A stretch of 64,000 nucleotides of DNA. It comes from Parasphingorhabdus sp. SCSIO 66989 (GTDB taxonomy: Bacteria; Pseudomonadota; Alphaproteobacteria; Sphingomonadales; Sphingomonadaceae). The number at the start of each line of letters is the position of its first letter. The first letter of the stretch is position 1. Where the stretch lies: assembly GCF_032852305.1 (NCBI RefSeq), contig NZ_CP136594.1, positions 2,889,501 through 2,953,500 of the forward strand. Direction: 5' to 3'. Positions 9,041-17,242 of this stretch are shown piece by piece. A model generated the notes under the pieces. It made no database searches, was not told the origin of the DNA, and worked only from the letters and a program-made list of their open reading frames with translations. The position numbers and the translations under genes are program-made.

Positions 9041-9075
9041 AAAAAAGGCGGGGAGCTCATGCTCCCCACCTCTTT
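9041..9075. terminator. Bidirectional rho-independent terminator
   Basis: Stem GGGGAGC (9050-9056), loop TCAT, stem GCTCCCC (9061-9067), with six A on the left and a T-rich run on the right. It lies between the convergent thiolase and XRE-regulator genes and can serve both. Confidence 0.8.
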
Positions 9076-9297
9076 TCATTCACTGCCCTCATCCCAGCTA
9101 AACACCGCATCCAAAGGCTGACCAAAGGTCCGCGCGATGCGGAAGGCGGTTTCCAGCGTTGGCGAATATTTGCCCTGCTCAATCGCGGCGATGGTCTGGC
9201 GGGTGACGCCAACCTTCGCGCCAAGCTCTGCCTGAGTCATCTGGTCTGCATCGAACCGCAAACGGCGGATGCTGTTGCTAAAGGGTGGTCGCGCCAT
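9076..9297 (-). CDS. Small XRE-family transcriptional regulator
   Basis: 73 residues, almost entirely one helix-turn-helix domain: MTQAELGAKVGVTRQTIAAIEQGKYSPTLETAFRIARTFG. This is the compact Cro/C1-type regulator commonly paired with a membrane protein. The start at 9297 gives the standard short form; the upstream frame to 9390 overlaps the preceding gene. It lies 5 bp downstream of the four-helix membrane protein gene, so the two are cotranscribed. The likely role is autoregulation with its partner; the signal is unknown. Confidence 0.88.
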   Translation of the reverse strand: MARPPFSNSIRRLRFDADQMTQAELGAKVGVTRQTIAAIEQGKYSPTLETAFRIARTFGQPLDAVFSWDEGSE

Positions 9298-9302
9298 CGC
9301 TC

Positions 9303-9722
9303 TTAGCCCTGACGATATTGCCAGATTTTGGCACCATAGCGGATCGCCTCGGACACTACGATCACCGCCAATATCGCGTTCAATATCCAAAACAGACCTG
9401 CCCCCAGATGCACGCTGAACACCGCGATGATAACGCCGATCAGCAATATAAAATAGGCGATGCTGGTAGCGCGATTGCTTACCATCTGGTCGCGCTCGTC
9501 GCGGTTCGCATGCGCATCCTCTCGCGCCATAATCGCAATCGCTGAGGTTGCGATTATCATGACAACAACCACGCCAACCACGACGACAATCAGCAGCCCG
9601 ATAAAATAATCAAGCGAAACCGTGTCGGTACTCGCGGCGTAGATCAGGCTGGAAAAATAGGCACCAAAGCCCCCGATGATAGTCAGCAAAGCCGCCCAGG
9701 CTATCTTCTCATGGAATGGCAT
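9303..9722 (-). CDS. Four-helix membrane protein partnered with XRE regulator
   Basis: 139 residues with four hydrophobic segments (about 8-30, 40-65, 90-108, 112-130) and a charged loop AREDAHANRDERDQM between the second and third. The start at 9722 is preferred over 9728 and 9755 because AAAGGA then sits 7 bp upstream. It is the first gene of a two-gene operon with the XRE regulator. This pairing is common in bacteria, but I can assign no function. Confidence 0.75.
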   Translation of the reverse strand: MPFHEKIAWAALLTIIGGFGAYFSSLIYAASTDTVSLDYFIGLLIVVVVGVVVVMIIATSAIAIMAREDAHANRDERDQMVSNRATSIAYFILLIGVIIAVFSVHLGAGLFWILNAILAVIVVSEAIRYGAKIWQYRQG

Positions 9723-9871
9723 ATGCATATCCTTTCTAACACCATGTCGAATCAATCTACCTTTATGTTAGATATATTTAACATTATGGCAAGTTTTTAT
9801 GACATAGCGGAACTATGCACTGCGCGGAAAACCACACAGGCCACACTTATTTCTCTTGTTTTTTCTGAGGT

Positions 9872-10438
9872 TTAGCCACGTTGAAAAACGATCACGGGGT
9901 CATCGCTATGTATGCGCTCGCCGACCCTAATAAAGCCATGCCGTTCGGCCAAGCGGATAGACGGTAGATTGTCCGGTGTAATGATGCAGACCAGCGGCAC
10001 AGCCAAATGGGTGTCGGCCCAATCCAGCGCCGCGGTTAGAGCCTCACTGGCATAGCCTTGTCCATGTACTTCGCTGTCGAACAACCATGATGCCTCGGGC
10101 CAGGAGACACCAAAGCGGCCCGGCTCAGCCGGCCCCGGCAATGGCGGCGAAAAATCCCGCTGATAATCGGCTAAAGCAACATCACCGATCAGTTGCCCAC
10201 CTTCGCGCCGCTCCACCGCCCACACGCCATGGCCCAAAAGCGGCCATAGGCCGGAAGCATAGGCAAATTTCTGCCATAGCTGGCTACGGCTCTGCGGTTC
10301 AGTTGAGATATGCTTCACCACCTCGGGCTTGTTCCGGATACCGCAAAAGGCGTCAAAGTCTGCGCGTTCAAAAGCGCGCAGGATCAAACGGTCGGTAACA
10401 ATACGCGGAGCAGTGACGGGCCTGTCTGTACCACCCAT
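9872..10438 (-). CDS. GNAT-family N-acetyltransferase (RimJ/RimL-like)
   Basis: 188 residues. It begins with the RimL-type pattern TDRLILRAFERADFDAF, and the acetyl-CoA-binding motif appears as WLFDSEVHGQGYASEALTAALDWAD (about 113-137), followed by NLPSIRLAERHGFIRVGE. Acceptor substrate is unknown: protein N-termini, amino acids and antibiotics are all used in this family. It follows the dipeptide epimerase gene by 9 bp on the same strand, so the two form an operon, which hints at a peptidoglycan-peptide or amino-acid substrate, though that is only inference. Confidence 0.88.
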   Translation of the reverse strand: MGGTDRPVTAPRIVTDRLILRAFERADFDAFCGIRNKPEVVKHISTEPQSRSQLWQKFAYASGLWPLLGHGVWAVERREGGQLIGDVALADYQRDFSPPLPGPAEPGRFGVSWPEASWLFDSEVHGQGYASEALTAALDWADTHLAVPLVCIITPDNLPSIRLAERHGFIRVGERIHSDDPVIVFQRG

Positions 10439-10447
10439 AACGCCGCT

Positions 10448-11419
10448 CTAGGCAGGAGGGTGGATCATGCCACCGCTATAGGTGAAGCCGCCCTCACGAT
10501 CCTTTTTCAACAGCGCAGGAGCGTCGAGATCAACCCAGTCCGCCTTTTGCGCTAGGGCAAAGGCCGGCGCTGCGCCGAGGCTGGTGCAGAGCATGGTGCC
10601 GACCATGGTTTTCAGATCCCGCATCCGCGCCTTTTCCATCAGGTTCAGCGCCTCGGTCAGGCCACCGGTCTTGTCGAGCTTGATATTCACCACGCCAAAG
10701 CAGCCTTCAACCCGGTCAAGGTCTTCGCTGGTGTGGCAGCTTTCATCGGCGCAGAACGGCACCGGTGTTTCCACCGCCATCAGCTCATCCTCAAAGCCGG
10801 CAGAAACCGGCTGTTCGATCAGCTCCACGCCATATTGTGCGGTGCCGATGGCCATGCTCAAAATATCAATCTCGTCCCAGCTCTCATTGGCATCGGCGAT
10901 GATCCGCGCGCCCGGTGCACCGGCATGAACCGCCGCCAGCCGCGCCATATCGTTTTCGCCATTCAGCTTAACCTTGAGCAGCTGATAGCCCGCCTCAACC
11001 GCCTTGGCGGCATCAGCCTGCATCTGCTCCGGCTCGCCCAAAGAAATGGTAAAGGCGGTTACCAGCGGCTTGGGTTCGGGCAGGCCCGCCAATTGCCACA
11101 AGGGCTTGCCGCTTGCCTTGCTCTCCAAATCCCAAAGGGCGGAATCGAGCGCATTGCGCGCCGCGCCTTCCATCATCGATTCCAGCAAATCCTCGCGGCT
11201 GATCGGGCGATTTTGCTTGGTGCGCATCTCAATCGCCTCGACGCACAGCTCGGCTGTCTCGCCTTCATAATAGATCGGCGTGCCTTCGCCCCGGCCAATA
11301 TGTGTGCCGTCGGTAACCTCGCAAACGACGAGATCAACATCGGTCTTGCTGCCACGGGCAATGGTGAACGCGTTGTCGAGCGTCCAGCGTTCTACGGTTG
11401 CAGATTTGAGTGTAATCAT
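10448..11419 (-). CDS. Dipeptide epimerase, enolase superfamily (L-Ala-D/L-Glu epimerase type)
   Basis: 323 residues, muconate-lactonising subgroup of the enolase superfamily. Catalytic lysines are in LLKVKLNG (KxK) and NIKLDKTGG; metal ligands are the Asp of ADANESW, the Glu of ELIEQPV and the Asp of FCADES. Members epimerise L-Ala-D-Glu released in murein recycling. Two-gene operon with the downstream GNAT gene. Substrate specificity among dipeptides is not readable from sequence, so I leave the symbol blank. Confidence 0.87.
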   Translation of the reverse strand: MITLKSATVERWTLDNAFTIARGSKTDVDLVVCEVTDGTHIGRGEGTPIYYEGETAELCVEAIEMRTKQNRPISREDLLESMMEGAARNALDSALWDLESKASGKPLWQLAGLPEPKPLVTAFTISLGEPEQMQADAAKAVEAGYQLLKVKLNGENDMARLAAVHAGAPGARIIADANESWDEIDILSMAIGTAQYGVELIEQPVSAGFEDELMAVETPVPFCADESCHTSEDLDRVEGCFGVVNIKLDKTGGLTEALNLMEKARMRDLKTMVGTMLCTSLGAAPAFALAQKADWVDLDAPALLKKDREGGFTYSGGMIHPPA

Positions 11420-11488
11420 GCGCGGTGATGTAGGGGATTCAGCCGGATGGGAAAAGGCCTAAAGAAAACCCTTGCATATATTTTCGTC

Positions 11489-11508
11489 ATCCCCGCGAAG
11501 GCGGGGAT
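11489..11508. repeat. Short GC hairpin repeat
   Basis: ATCCCCGC, loop GAAG, GCGGGGAT. The core recurs at 62421-62436 with loop GCAG. It is a common intergenic palindrome in alphaproteobacterial genomes. Here it lies upstream of the 65-bp inverted-repeat element. Confidence 0.7.
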
Positions 11509-11535
11509 CAGGCTTCTGAATTAGGAAAGCATTTC

Positions 11536-11600
11536 TCACGCGGAGGCGCGGAGACGCGGAGGATTTACTTTTTTCTCCGCGTGTCCGCGCCTCCGCGTGA
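11536..11600. repeat. 65-bp gene-less member of the 26-bp-TIR element family
   Basis: The left arm (11536-11561) is TC plus octamers ACGCGGAG, GCGCGGAG, ACGCGGAG. The right arm (11575-11600) is its reverse complement with one mismatch. Only 13 bp separate the arms, so the whole element can fold into one long hairpin. It is followed by TTC and seven A. It has the same 2 + 3x8 layout as the GxxExxY element at 7362 but no coding capacity. Confidence 0.8.
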
Positions 11601-11603
11601 TTC

Positions 11604-11656
11604 AAAAAAAGCCCTGGCCCCGCGTTGACCTTCGGTCGCCTGCGGCTCGCGGGGCC
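11604..11656 (-). terminator. Rho-independent terminator downstream of phaZ
   Basis: On the minus strand, a 9-bp GC stem (11648-11656 with 11616-11624) containing an inner hairpin is followed by AGGGC and seven T. It lies 24 bp beyond the phaZ stop codon. Its T-run directly abuts the 65-bp inverted-repeat element. Confidence 0.65.
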
Positions 11657-11679
11657 GACAATGGCCGGGTATTTAACTA

Positions 11680-12903
11680 CTAACCATTATGCTCCAATAT
11701 CCACTCCTCAACAACAGGAGCGATTTTGGTGCGCCATTTGCTGCCGTTGAAAATGCCGTAATGGCCGACATTCTCCACCAGATCGTAGAATTTATAGCTT
11801 TCATCCAGCGCCGGTGTGAGATGCAGCGCGGCGCGGGTCTGGCCGATGCCGCTGATATCGTCGCGTTCGCCTTCAATCGCCAACAGGCCGATATCGTGGA
11901 TCGCGCCGAGATCAATCCGCGTGCCGCGATGCATCATCTCGCCGCGTGGCAACAGGTGCCGCTGGAACACATGATCGACCGTCTGCAGATAAAACTCCGC
12001 CGTCATGTCACAGACCGCGCGATATTCATCGTAAAAATCCTTGGTCGCGGTCGCGCTTTCGCCGTCGCCATCGACAAGATGGCGGAACATCTCCCAATGG
12101 CTGAGCATATGGTTGCCGAGATTCATCGACATAAAGCCCGCCAGCTGCAGGAAACCGGGATAAACGCGGCGGCCACCGCCGGGATATTGCATCGGCACGG
12201 TGGTAATCGCGTTCTGCTCAAACCAGCTATGCGGCCGTTGCATCGCCATCTGGTTGACCGATGTCGGCGCCTCGCGGGTATCAATCGGGCCTCCCATCAT
12301 GGTCAAGGTCCGGGGGCGGCAATCATGGTCTTCGCCCGACATCACCGCAGCAGCGGCAAAGCACGGCACCGAAGGCTGGCACACCGCCAGCATATGCGCA
12401 CCGGGGCCGATATGCTCCAGAAACGCGATGACATAGTCAATATAGTCATCAAGATCGAAAGAACCCTCGGCCAAGGGCACCTGCCGCGCATCACGCCAGT
12501 CAGTGATAAACACCTCATGCCGCGGGATCATCCGCTCCACCGTGCCGCGCAGCAGCGTCGCGAAATGGCCTGACATTGGTGCGGTAATCAGCAGTCGCGG
12601 TGCATTGTCGGGCAATGCGGCATGGCGGAAACGCTTAAGCTGGCCAAAGGGCAGTTGCAGCACGATATCTTCGGTTACCGGCTGCGGCTTTCCATCGACA
12701 TCCACGCTCTCAATGCCAAAGGCTGGCTTGCCGCGCGGGGCCGAGGCGTGGGCGAACACGTCCAATGCATGGGCTAATGCAGGTCCGCCACCGATATAGG
12801 ACAGTGGATTGGCGGGATTATTGAGAAATTGTGCGCTCATATTCGCCCAGGCACTTGCGCTCGCCAGCATGGAGCGCTGCATTTCATAGGCGTGATAGAT
12901 CAT
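11680..12903 (-). CDS. phaZ: Intracellular polyhydroxyalkanoate depolymerase
   Basis: 407 residues, the size of intracellular PhaZ. Alpha/beta-hydrolase fold with a Cys nucleophile in the lipase-like box AVCQPSVP (about residue 172-179); the extracellular depolymerases have Ser there. Other conserved stretches are ITAPMSGHFATLLRGTVE, FITDWRDARQVP and the terminal VENVGHYGIFNGSKWR, holding the catalytic His. It releases hydroxyacyl monomers from PHA granules. A good AAGGA site precedes ATG 12903. It is a single gene ending at a terminator; no phaC or phasin is in the window. Confidence 0.92.
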   Translation of the reverse strand: MIYHAYEMQRSMLASASAWANMSAQFLNNPANPLSYIGGGPALAHALDVFAHASAPRGKPAFGIESVDVDGKPQPVTEDIVLQLPFGQLKRFRHAALPDNAPRLLITAPMSGHFATLLRGTVERMIPRHEVFITDWRDARQVPLAEGSFDLDDYIDYVIAFLEHIGPGAHMLAVCQPSVPCFAAAAVMSGEDHDCRPRTLTMMGGPIDTREAPTSVNQMAMQRPHSWFEQNAITTVPMQYPGGGRRVYPGFLQLAGFMSMNLGNHMLSHWEMFRHLVDGDGESATATKDFYDEYRAVCDMTAEFYLQTVDHVFQRHLLPRGEMMHRGTRIDLGAIHDIGLLAIEGERDDISGIGQTRAALHLTPALDESYKFYDLVENVGHYGIFNGSKWRTKIAPVVEEWILEHNG

Positions 12904-13103
12904 AAATGTTCCTTGCGACGCGGAGGGCCGACGGCATTGATGCTTCGTTTTCGGCTTTGCCCCGCCTGTTAATCCAAGATTCTAGCCGTTTTTGCCGCAT
13001 TGCACAACCAGCGGGCGTCTCGCCTGTTGATATAGCGCGACTATCGCCAAATTAGATACCAAATCGGTTGAGCCTGTCGAACCGGGCTGCTAGCGCACTT
13101 GCC

Positions 13104-14921
13104 ATGGCAAAAAACACCGACGGCGACGATAAGTCCGGTCGTTCGATCCGAAAATTAGGCAATTTGACGCTGCTTTGGCGGCATGCGACCCGCTACCCCA
13201 AGCAGATCCTTTTCGCCGGCATAGCCCTATTGGTGGCGGCGCTGGGCACATTGGCAATCCCGCGCCAATTACAGAAAGTCGTCGATGACGGCTTTGCCGC
13301 TTTGGGTACAAATGCCGCCGATATTGCGCCGTTTTTTCACTATCTGTTGCTGATTGTCGTGGTGCTGGCCGTGGCCACAGCGCTGCGTTTTTACTTTGTC
13401 TCATGGCTTGGAGAGCGCGTGGTCGCGGATATCCGGTTGGCGGTGCAGCGCAATCTGTTGCGCCAGTCGCCGGGCTTTTTCGAGGAGAACCGGCCATCGG
13501 AAATCGCTTCGCGCATGACTGCCGATACTGCGATTGTCGAGCAGATTGTCGGCACCACCGTATCGGTCGCTTTGCGCAATCTCGTCGTCGGTATCGGCGG
13601 GATTATCTATCTGTTCTATCTCGCACCACAGCTTACTGCCTATCTGCTGATCGGTATTCCGCTGATTATTGTTCCTATTGTCATCATTGGTCGCAAGCTG
13701 GAGAATGTCTCCAAATCGAGCCAGGATCGCGTCGCCGATGTCGGCGCGACGACAACTGAAACGCTGGGCGCGATGAAGATCGTACAAGCTTTCGGTCAGC
13801 AGGAGCGCGAGGCAGAACGCTTTGCCGGATCGGTCGAACGCACCTTTGAGACCGCGAAAAAGCGCATCAAACTGCGGTCGCTGCTGACCTTGGTAATTAT
13901 TACGCTTATCTTTGGGGCGATTACCGGGATTATGTGGCAAGGCGCAGTCGATGTTGTCGAAGGTCGATTGACCGGTGGTACCATCGCGGCGTTTATCTTT
14001 GCCGGGGTGCTAGTCGCGGGTTCCTTTGGCGCACTGACTGAGGTCTATGGCGACCTGCTGCGCGCCGCCGGAGCTTCTTCGCGGCTGAATGAGTTGCTCA
14101 ACGCCGAACCCGATATTGCTGCTCCTGCCAAGCCGGTGGACCTGCCATTGCCACCGCGTGGGCAACTGAGTTTCCAAAAGGTCACCTTCCGCTATCCGAC
14201 GCGGCAGGACATTCCCGCGATTGAGGATTTCAGCCTGACCGTGGCACCGGGCGAGACAGTGGCAATTGTCGGCCCCTCAGGCGCGGGCAAATCCACGATA
14301 TTCCAACTGGCACAGCGTTTCTATGACCCCGAAGCGGGGACTATCCGTATCGATGGCGTTGCCCTGCCCTCAGCTGACCCGGCAGATGTGCGCGAACGCA
14401 TGGCCTATGTGCCGCAGGAGAGTGTGCTGTTCGCAGCCTCGGCGCGTGACAATCTGCGCTATGGCAACTGGAACGCGAGTGACGAGGAAATCTGGGCCGC
14501 AGCCGAAGCCGCCAATGCCGCCGAGTTTATCCGCGCTCTTCCTGAAGGCCTGGACAGCTATCTCGGTGAAGCGGGGACGCGGCTGTCCGGCGGCCAGCGA
14601 CAGCGCATCTCTATAGCCCGCGCACTGCTACGTAATGCGCCGATATTATTGCTCGACGAGGCGACATCCGCGCTCGATGCCGAGAGCGAACAGTTAGTGC
14701 AGCAGGCCTTTGACCGTCTGATGGAAAACCGCACCACATTGGTCATCGCCCACCGCCTCGCCACCATCCGTGCCGCCGACCGCATCGTGGTGATGGATGA
14801 GGGGCGGATAGTTGAGGAGGGCAATCATACCGAGCTCAGTGCGAGCCAAGGGCTCTATGCGCGCTTGGCGAGCCTGCAATTTGATATGCCTCCACGTGCC
14901 GAAGCGGTAGCCGCTAAGTAA
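13104..14921 (+). CDS. ABC exporter, fused membrane and ATPase domains
   Basis: 605 residues from ATG 13104. Six transmembrane helices (about 30-310) are followed by a nucleotide-binding domain with Walker A GPSGAGKST (near 390), signature LSGGQRQR (near 494), Walker B ILLLDEATSALD (near 514) and the H-loop IAHRLAT. This is the half-transporter type that works as a homodimer (MsbA/BmrA-like) to export lipids or drugs. A frame extension to TTG 13068 exists, but that stretch resembles a common intergenic repeat (TTGAGCCTGTCGAA), so ATG 13104 is preferred. Substrate unknown. Confidence 0.9.
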   Translation: MAKNTDGDDKSGRSIRKLGNLTLLWRHATRYPKQILFAGIALLVAALGTLAIPRQLQKVVDDGFAALGTNAADIAPFFHYLLLIVVVLAVATALRFYFVSWLGERVVADIRLAVQRNLLRQSPGFFEENRPSEIASRMTADTAIVEQIVGTTVSVALRNLVVGIGGIIYLFYLAPQLTAYLLIGIPLIIVPIVIIGRKLENVSKSSQDRVADVGATTTETLGAMKIVQAFGQQEREAERFAGSVERTFETAKKRIKLRSLLTLVIITLIFGAITGIMWQGAVDVVEGRLTGGTIAAFIFAGVLVAGSFGALTEVYGDLLRAAGASSRLNELLNAEPDIAAPAKPVDLPLPPRGQLSFQKVTFRYPTRQDIPAIEDFSLTVAPGETVAIVGPSGAGKSTIFQLAQRFYDPEAGTIRIDGVALPSADPADVRERMAYVPQESVLFAASARDNLRYGNWNASDEEIWAAAEAANAAEFIRALPEGLDSYLGEAGTRLSGGQRQRISIARALLRNAPILLLDEATSALDAESEQLVQQAFDRLMENRTTLVIAHRLATIRAADRIVVMDEGRIVEEGNHTELSASQGLYARLASLQFDMPPRAEAVAAK

Positions 14922-14992
14922 ATGCTGAGGGCTTAGGAGCAACGCCTTGCCTGTGCGACACTTTGTTATCTCTCCCTCATAGGAGGCAATAT

Positions 14993-15151
14993 TCACGCGG
15001 AGACGCGAAGGCGCGGAGGGAGCATAGTTAGCAAGCATTCTCTTTGATTATCTTGGCGTGCTTTGCATAGATATGCACTTCCATGGTCTCAGGTCGCCTG
15101 ACACTCATTGTAGCGAGCCTATCTTCTCCGCGCCTTCGCGTCTCCGCGTGA
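14993..15151. repeat. 159-bp gene-less member of the 26-bp-TIR element family
   Basis: Perfect 26-bp inverted arms (14993-15018 and 15126-15151): TC plus octamers ACGCGGAG, ACGCGAAG, GCGCGGAG. The 107-bp interior has no open frame but includes small palindromes. The right arm is followed by AAC, five A and the exbD terminator. It fills most of the 304-bp gap between the ABC exporter and exbD genes. Confidence 0.8.
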
Positions 15152-15154
15152 AAC

Positions 15155-15188
15155 AAAAAGGGCTGCATCTTGCGATGCAACCCTTTTC
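15155..15188 (-). terminator. Terminator of the tonB-exbB-exbD-exbD operon
   Basis: On the minus strand, an 11-bp stem with one mismatch (15175-15185 with 15158-15168), six-base loop, then five T. It lies about 40 bp beyond the last exbD stop codon and its T-run abuts the 159-bp inverted-repeat element. Confidence 0.75.
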
Positions 15189-15225
15189 CTATTTTCTGAG
15201 TTTGATCGATCAGGTCAAACCAGTG

Positions 15226-15660
15226 TCAGCCCTCGGTAAAGACGCGATATTGCTCATTACCGACGAAACCGAATTTCGTCACTTGGGCGACCTTAATTGA
15301 CCGCAGTACCTGATTAACCCGCTCATAGCGTGCAACCGCATCAGGCTGGAACTGTAGTTCCGGTTCCACATCCATCGCCATTGACCGCGCCAGCAATTCT
15401 TCGACCTGGCTGAGGCTAACTGCCTCGCCATTCCACAACAGGGAATCATCGGGTGAAACAATCAGCTTGTTCCGCACCGGGTCAACCGGAGGGACATTCT
15501 GACTGTCGTCCGGTTGTGGCAGGTCCAGCTTCACCGCGTGCATTTGCGGCGGGATGGTAATGATGAACATGATCAGCAACACGAGCATAACGTCGATCAA
15601 CGGCGTCGTGTTCATATCCATCATTGGACTGCCGTCGTCTTTACCACCACTCATTGCCAT
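15226..15660 (-). CDS. exbD: ExbD/TolR-family biopolymer transport protein (second copy)
   Basis: 144 residues. The single N-terminal helix with its essential Asp appears as MNTTPLIDVMLVLLIMFIITIP, the hallmark of ExbD/TolR, and the periplasmic domain extends to the C-terminus. With ExbB it converts proton-motive force into movement of TonB. Last gene of tonB-exbB-exbD-exbD, 72 bp after the first exbD. A second, divergent ExbD in the same operon is frequent in sphingomonads and xanthomonads, which have many TonB-dependent receptors. Confidence 0.9.
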   Translation of the reverse strand: MAMSGGKDDGSPMMDMNTTPLIDVMLVLLIMFIITIPPQMHAVKLDLPQPDDSQNVPPVDPVRNKLIVSPDDSLLWNGEAVSLSQVEELLARSMAMDVEPELQFQPDAVARYERVNQVLRSIKVAQVTKFGFVGNEQYRVFTEG

Positions 15661-15732
15661 AACAGGCTCTCCTTAAACTCTTGTCGCTTCAGCGACGGGC
15701 CGAAGACCAAGCTCCGGCACTCACAGGCTTTG

Positions 15733-16254
15733 TCAGCCTCCGGTATTGGGTTCAGAAATAAAGCCAACCTTCGGGAAGCCCGAAGCCTGCATGATGAAAA
15801 TCGCGCCACCGATGCAGCGATAAGGCACATCGACGTCCCCACGAATATGCGCCTCGGGCACATCTTCGGGCTCAATATTTTCAATGCCACCACGATCTTC
15901 GACGAATTTTTCGATATAATCCGTCGCCCATTCCTGCAATTCGGTCGATGAAACGGGGGTAACATTGCGGTAGACGCGGCACTCGCCACCCTGCGAAGCC
16001 CCCTCATAACCGGCATCACCCGGGCTACGACCAGAAGAATCGGTGGACGTTACCGACAACAGAACATTTTCAGCCTTGGTTTCATTAGGCTCATATTCCT
16101 GTATCGGCAGTTCGAGGTTCTCAATCGTCTGAATCGCCACCGGGATGGCGATAAGGAAGATAATGAGGAGAACGAGCATAACATCCACAAGTGGTGTGGT
16201 GTTAATGTCGGACATCGGCGTTTCCGCGCCGTCGCCTCCCATACTGATTGCCAT
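15733..16254 (-). CDS. exbD: ExbD/TolR-family protein with enlarged periplasmic domain (first copy)
   Basis: 173 residues from ATG 16254 (AGGATT upstream); the frame extension to 16290 is rejected for lack of a site. It has the ExbD helix MSDINTTPLVDVMLVLLIIFLIAIP with the proton-handling Asp. The periplasmic part is longer than the paralogue at 15226: an insertion of about 45 residues around 65-125 carries one Cys (GGECRVYRN), and another lies later in PYRCIGG, so a disulfide is possible. Third gene of the operon. Confidence 0.88.
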   Translation of the reverse strand: MAISMGGDGAETPMSDINTTPLVDVMLVLLIIFLIAIPVAIQTIENLELPIQEYEPNETKAENVLLSVTSTDSSGRSPGDAGYEGASQGGECRVYRNVTPVSSTELQEWATDYIEKFVEDRGGIENIEPEDVPEAHIRGDVDVPYRCIGGAIFIMQASGFPKVGFISEPNTGG

Positions 16255-16364
16255 AACGTAATCCTGTTTCCAGCTTTTGCCTAACGTCATGAAAGATCAT
16301 GACGGTCAGCTTATGGAATATTGGCTACGGCCCGCATAGTGCGGGCCGTCTCCGATATTGTCAG

Positions 16365-17156
16365 TTACTTCTTGCCTGCAGGCGTTGTGGTCGCAGCAGG
16401 CTTGGCAGCGGCTGGCTTAGCAGCAGGCGCTGGCTTCTTGGCCGCAGCAGGAGCCGCAGTCTCTGGAACAACCTTACCGTCAGAAGCGATATAGGCGAGC
16501 AGATCGGTCGAGAATGAGTGCAGGCTCTCCGCGATCCGCTTGTTGCGGCTTTGCAACCAGTTATAGGCAAGCACAGCAGGCACAGCGACGAGCAGACCAA
16601 AGGCGGTCATAATCAGCGCCTCACCAACCGGGCCGGCAACGTCACCAATAGCTGCCGATCCCTTGGCACCAATTTTGATCAGTGCGCGGTAAATACCAAC
16701 AACCGTACCGAACAGACCGATAAACGGAGCCGTAGCACCCACGGTTGCGAGGAACGGCAGTCCGCCGGCCAGCTTGGCATTGATGCTGTCTTCCGAGCGG
16801 GTCAGCGAACCGTGCAGCCAATCATGTGCTTCCATAGGATCGGTGAGCTTGGCATGCTCTTCATCAGCCTGAATAGCATCGTCAACGAGCTGCTTATAGG
16901 CAGAGTTCTTTTCCAGCTTGGCCGTACCTTCACGAAGTGACTTGGTACGCCAGAACGAACGGTTGGCTTCTTTTCCCTGCTTCATCACCTTGTTCTGCTC
17001 GAACAGCTTTACCAGCAGAATATAAAGCGAGAAAAACAGCATAATGGCCAAGATACCAGCGGTAGTCCAAGCAACCGGGCCACCTTCTTCCATCGCCTGC
17101 ATAAAGCCAAATTCGGTTTTTGGAACTTCAGCAGCTGCCAAAAATTCAATAATCAT
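16365..17156 (-). CDS. exbB: ExbB/TolQ/MotA-family proton channel
   Basis: 263 residues with three transmembrane helices: one near 28-50 and two in the conserved core LPFLATVGATAPFIGLFGTVVGIYRAL and GEALIMTAFGLLVAVPAVLAYNW. This is the ExbB/TolQ channel that forms a pentamer round ExbD and powers TonB. The last 35 residues are a low-complexity Ala/Pro/Lys tail not needed for the fold. Second gene of the operon, 86 bp after tonB. Confidence 0.92.
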   Translation of the reverse strand: MIIEFLAAAEVPKTEFGFMQAMEEGGPVAWTTAGILAIMLFFSLYILLVKLFEQNKVMKQGKEANRSFWRTKSLREGTAKLEKNSAYKQLVDDAIQADEEHAKLTDPMEAHDWLHGSLTRSEDSINAKLAGGLPFLATVGATAPFIGLFGTVVGIYRALIKIGAKGSAAIGDVAGPVGEALIMTAFGLLVAVPAVLAYNWLQSRNKRIAESLHSFSTDLLAYIASDGKVVPETAAPAAAKKPAPAAKPAAAKPAATTTPAGKK

Positions 17157-17242
17157 CGTATCTTCCTCTCAGAAAATTTGCGCCCAACCCACCATCAAGG
17201 CCGGGCAAATCAACCATAAACTTCAATGTGTTGCGCCAAGCA

